Source: Pantoea nemavictus
GTDB taxonomy: Bacteria; Pseudomonadota; Gammaproteobacteria; Enterobacterales; Enterobacteriaceae
Length of the DNA stretch: 64,000 bases
Reading direction: 5' to 3'
Assembly (NCBI RefSeq): GCF_037479095.1
Contig: NZ_JBBGZW010000001.1
Coordinates: 3,906,001-3,970,000, forward strand
Within the stretch, counting starts at the first letter, position 1. Every line of letters begins with the position of its first letter. Positions 63,208 to 64,000 of the stretch are shown here, one piece after another. The position numbers were made by a program, and so were the translations under genes. The notes beneath the pieces were generated by a model, which did not search any database, was not told where the DNA came from, and was given only the letters and a program-made list of their open reading frames with translations.

Positions 63208-63419
63208 CTGCTAATGCTTTTACAGCCCAAAAAGCGGGCGAAATGGGGGTGTTTAGCAGGCGAAATCACTTCATCATGCTGTAAATACAGCAGGCGCGAA
63301 ATCTGTTGCGCAACGAAAGGCGGCGATTCTAGCAAGCTAGCGCGGATAACACGAGATTTTTGCCCACTGCTGTGCGAAAATCGCTTTAACCCTAAAGATT
63401 GTGTGACTAAGGAGGCGTG

Positions 63420-63509
63420 ATGAATACTGATTTGAAGCTGGCGCTAATGACGACGGTTGGCGCACTGTTAATGATTATCGCATTCAGCTTTACCGCGATC
63501 ATGCATTAA
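63420..63509 (+). CDS. ynhF: Small membrane protein YnhF
   Basis: A 29-residue single-span membrane protein: [19 protein letters not shown] then a hydrophobic stretch ending AIMH. A perfect AGGAGG lies 5-10 bases before ATG 63420. E. coli YnhF is also 29 residues, begins MSTDLK and lies next to purR. Its role is unknown. Too short for usual gene calling. Confidence 0.92.
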   Translation: MNTDLKLALMTTVGALLMIIAFSFTAIMH

Positions 63510-63511
63510 CA

Positions 63512-63547
63512 AAAAAGCCGGAGCTGTTAACAGCATCCGGCTTTTTT
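63512..63547. terminator. Bidirectional terminator between ynhF and mepH
   Basis: AAAAAAGCCGGA / TCCGGCTTTTTT outer stem enclosing a second perfect palindrome GCTGTTAACAGC. The A- and T-runs on both sides serve both converging genes. Confidence 0.88.
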
Positions 63548-63565
63548 ATTGGCGTTGCGCAACCG

Positions 63566-64000
63566 CTAGCGAATGGTTTTTGGCGTCATCATACGACGCG
63601 CGCCTACATAGTGTTTCTGCCAGTAATCCTCACCTAATGCGCTAATCTGAATATCTTTACCCGTGCGCGGTGACTGAATGAATTTGCCATTGCCGAGATA
63701 AACACCGACATGATCGGCGGTGCCGCGATTGTTGATGCGGAAGAACACCAGATCCCCTTTCTCCAGCATTTCACGCTTTATCGGTGCCGCATCGCGCAGG
63801 TGATACATTTCATTGGCGGTGCGCGGGAATTTGAACTTTACCAGGTCTTTATAGGCGTACCACACCAGGCCGCTGCAATCGAAGCCGGTGTGAGGTGAGG
63901 TACCGCCCCACTGATAGGGTTTGCCAAGCTGGCCCATTAATTTGGTCATCGCCGTCTCACGCGCTTTTTGATAGCGCTGACGATGTGCTTTGCTCATTTT
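63566..64000 (-). CDS. mepH: Murein DD-endopeptidase MepH (YdhO), 5' end outside window
   Basis: The frame stays open to the window edge, so only the C-terminal 144 residues are seen of a protein of about 270 in E. coli. It is an NlpC/P60 domain with catalytic Cys in TGFDCSGLVWYA and His in TADHVGVYLGNG; the third residue lies in KFIQSPRTG. MepH cuts D-Ala-mDap cross-links so that new glycan can be inserted. The N-terminal signal and linker lie outside. The E. coli genes sodB and ydhP, normally between ynhF and mepH, are absent here. Confidence 0.93.
   Translation of the reverse strand, partial: KMSKAHRQRYQKARETAMTKLMGQLGKPYQWGGTSPHTGFDCSGLVWYAYKDLVKFKFPRTANEMYHLRDAAPIKREMLEKGDLVFFRINNRGTADHVGVYLGNGKFIQSPRTGKDIQISALGEDYWQKHYVGARRMMTPKTIR

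Overview
This window is an ordinary, gene-dense stretch of chromosome from a member of the Enterobacterales. Gene order follows the Escherichia coli K-12 ast-to-purR region almost step by step, but with many E. coli genes absent. The KduI/KduD pair, the triple tRNA-Val cluster and the compact gene set fit an Erwiniaceae-type genome (Pantoea/Erwinia). That placement is inferred from memory of gene order and protein similarity, and no search was run. I see no prophage, insertion sequence, CRISPR array or plasmid gene. The only repetitive DNA is a short 72-bp tandem palindromic element after astE.

Layout. 1-2.5 kb: 3' part of an inverse-autotransporter gene (ychO-like) and an OmpF/OmpC-type porin. 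3.3-9.4 kb: the astCADBE arginine succinyltransferase operon behind a sigma-54 promoter with NtrC-like sites. 9.9-16.2 kb: spy, cho, nadE, a Bcr/CflA-type exporter, osmE, a Gly/Pro/Trp-rich exported protein and tcyP. 16.3-21.4 kb: ydjM, kduID, hxpB, yniB, yniA and a ydiZ-like gene. 21.7-30.0 kb: ydiY, then the translation cluster thrS-infC-rpmI-rplT-pheM-pheST-ihfA. 30.2-36.1 kb: a DUF2502 protein, btuCED, nlpC, ydiV and selO. 36.1-42.7 kb: aroH, the divergent ppsR/ppsA pair, the small RNA RprA, and ydiK. 42.9-52.3 kb: ydiJ, an unidentified gene under a near-perfect Fur box, and sufABCDSE. 52.4-56.0 kb: ldtE, lpp, pykF and three tRNA-Val genes. 56.2-64.0 kb: mdtK, ribC, cfa, punC/punR, purR, ynhF and the 3' part of mepH.

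How the genes work together. Regulatory sites readable in the DNA link several loci: LexA boxes at cho and ydjM, Cra sites at the opposing genes ppsA and pykF, PurR boxes at purR and at ydiJ/ydiK, a KdgR operator at kduID, an RcsB box at rprA, a Fur box beside the suf locus, and a sigma-54 promoter for arginine catabolism. Envelope functions recur throughout (porin, Spy, OsmE, Lpp, LdtE, NlpC, MepH, Cfa, RprA). The translation cluster carries classical leader-level controls: an AUU start in infC, the pheM attenuator and the thrS leader.

The least explained items are the small gene under the Fur box next to suf, the palindrome in the suf promoter spacer, and the porin with an altered constriction-loop motif. 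I found no convincing new multi-gene system.
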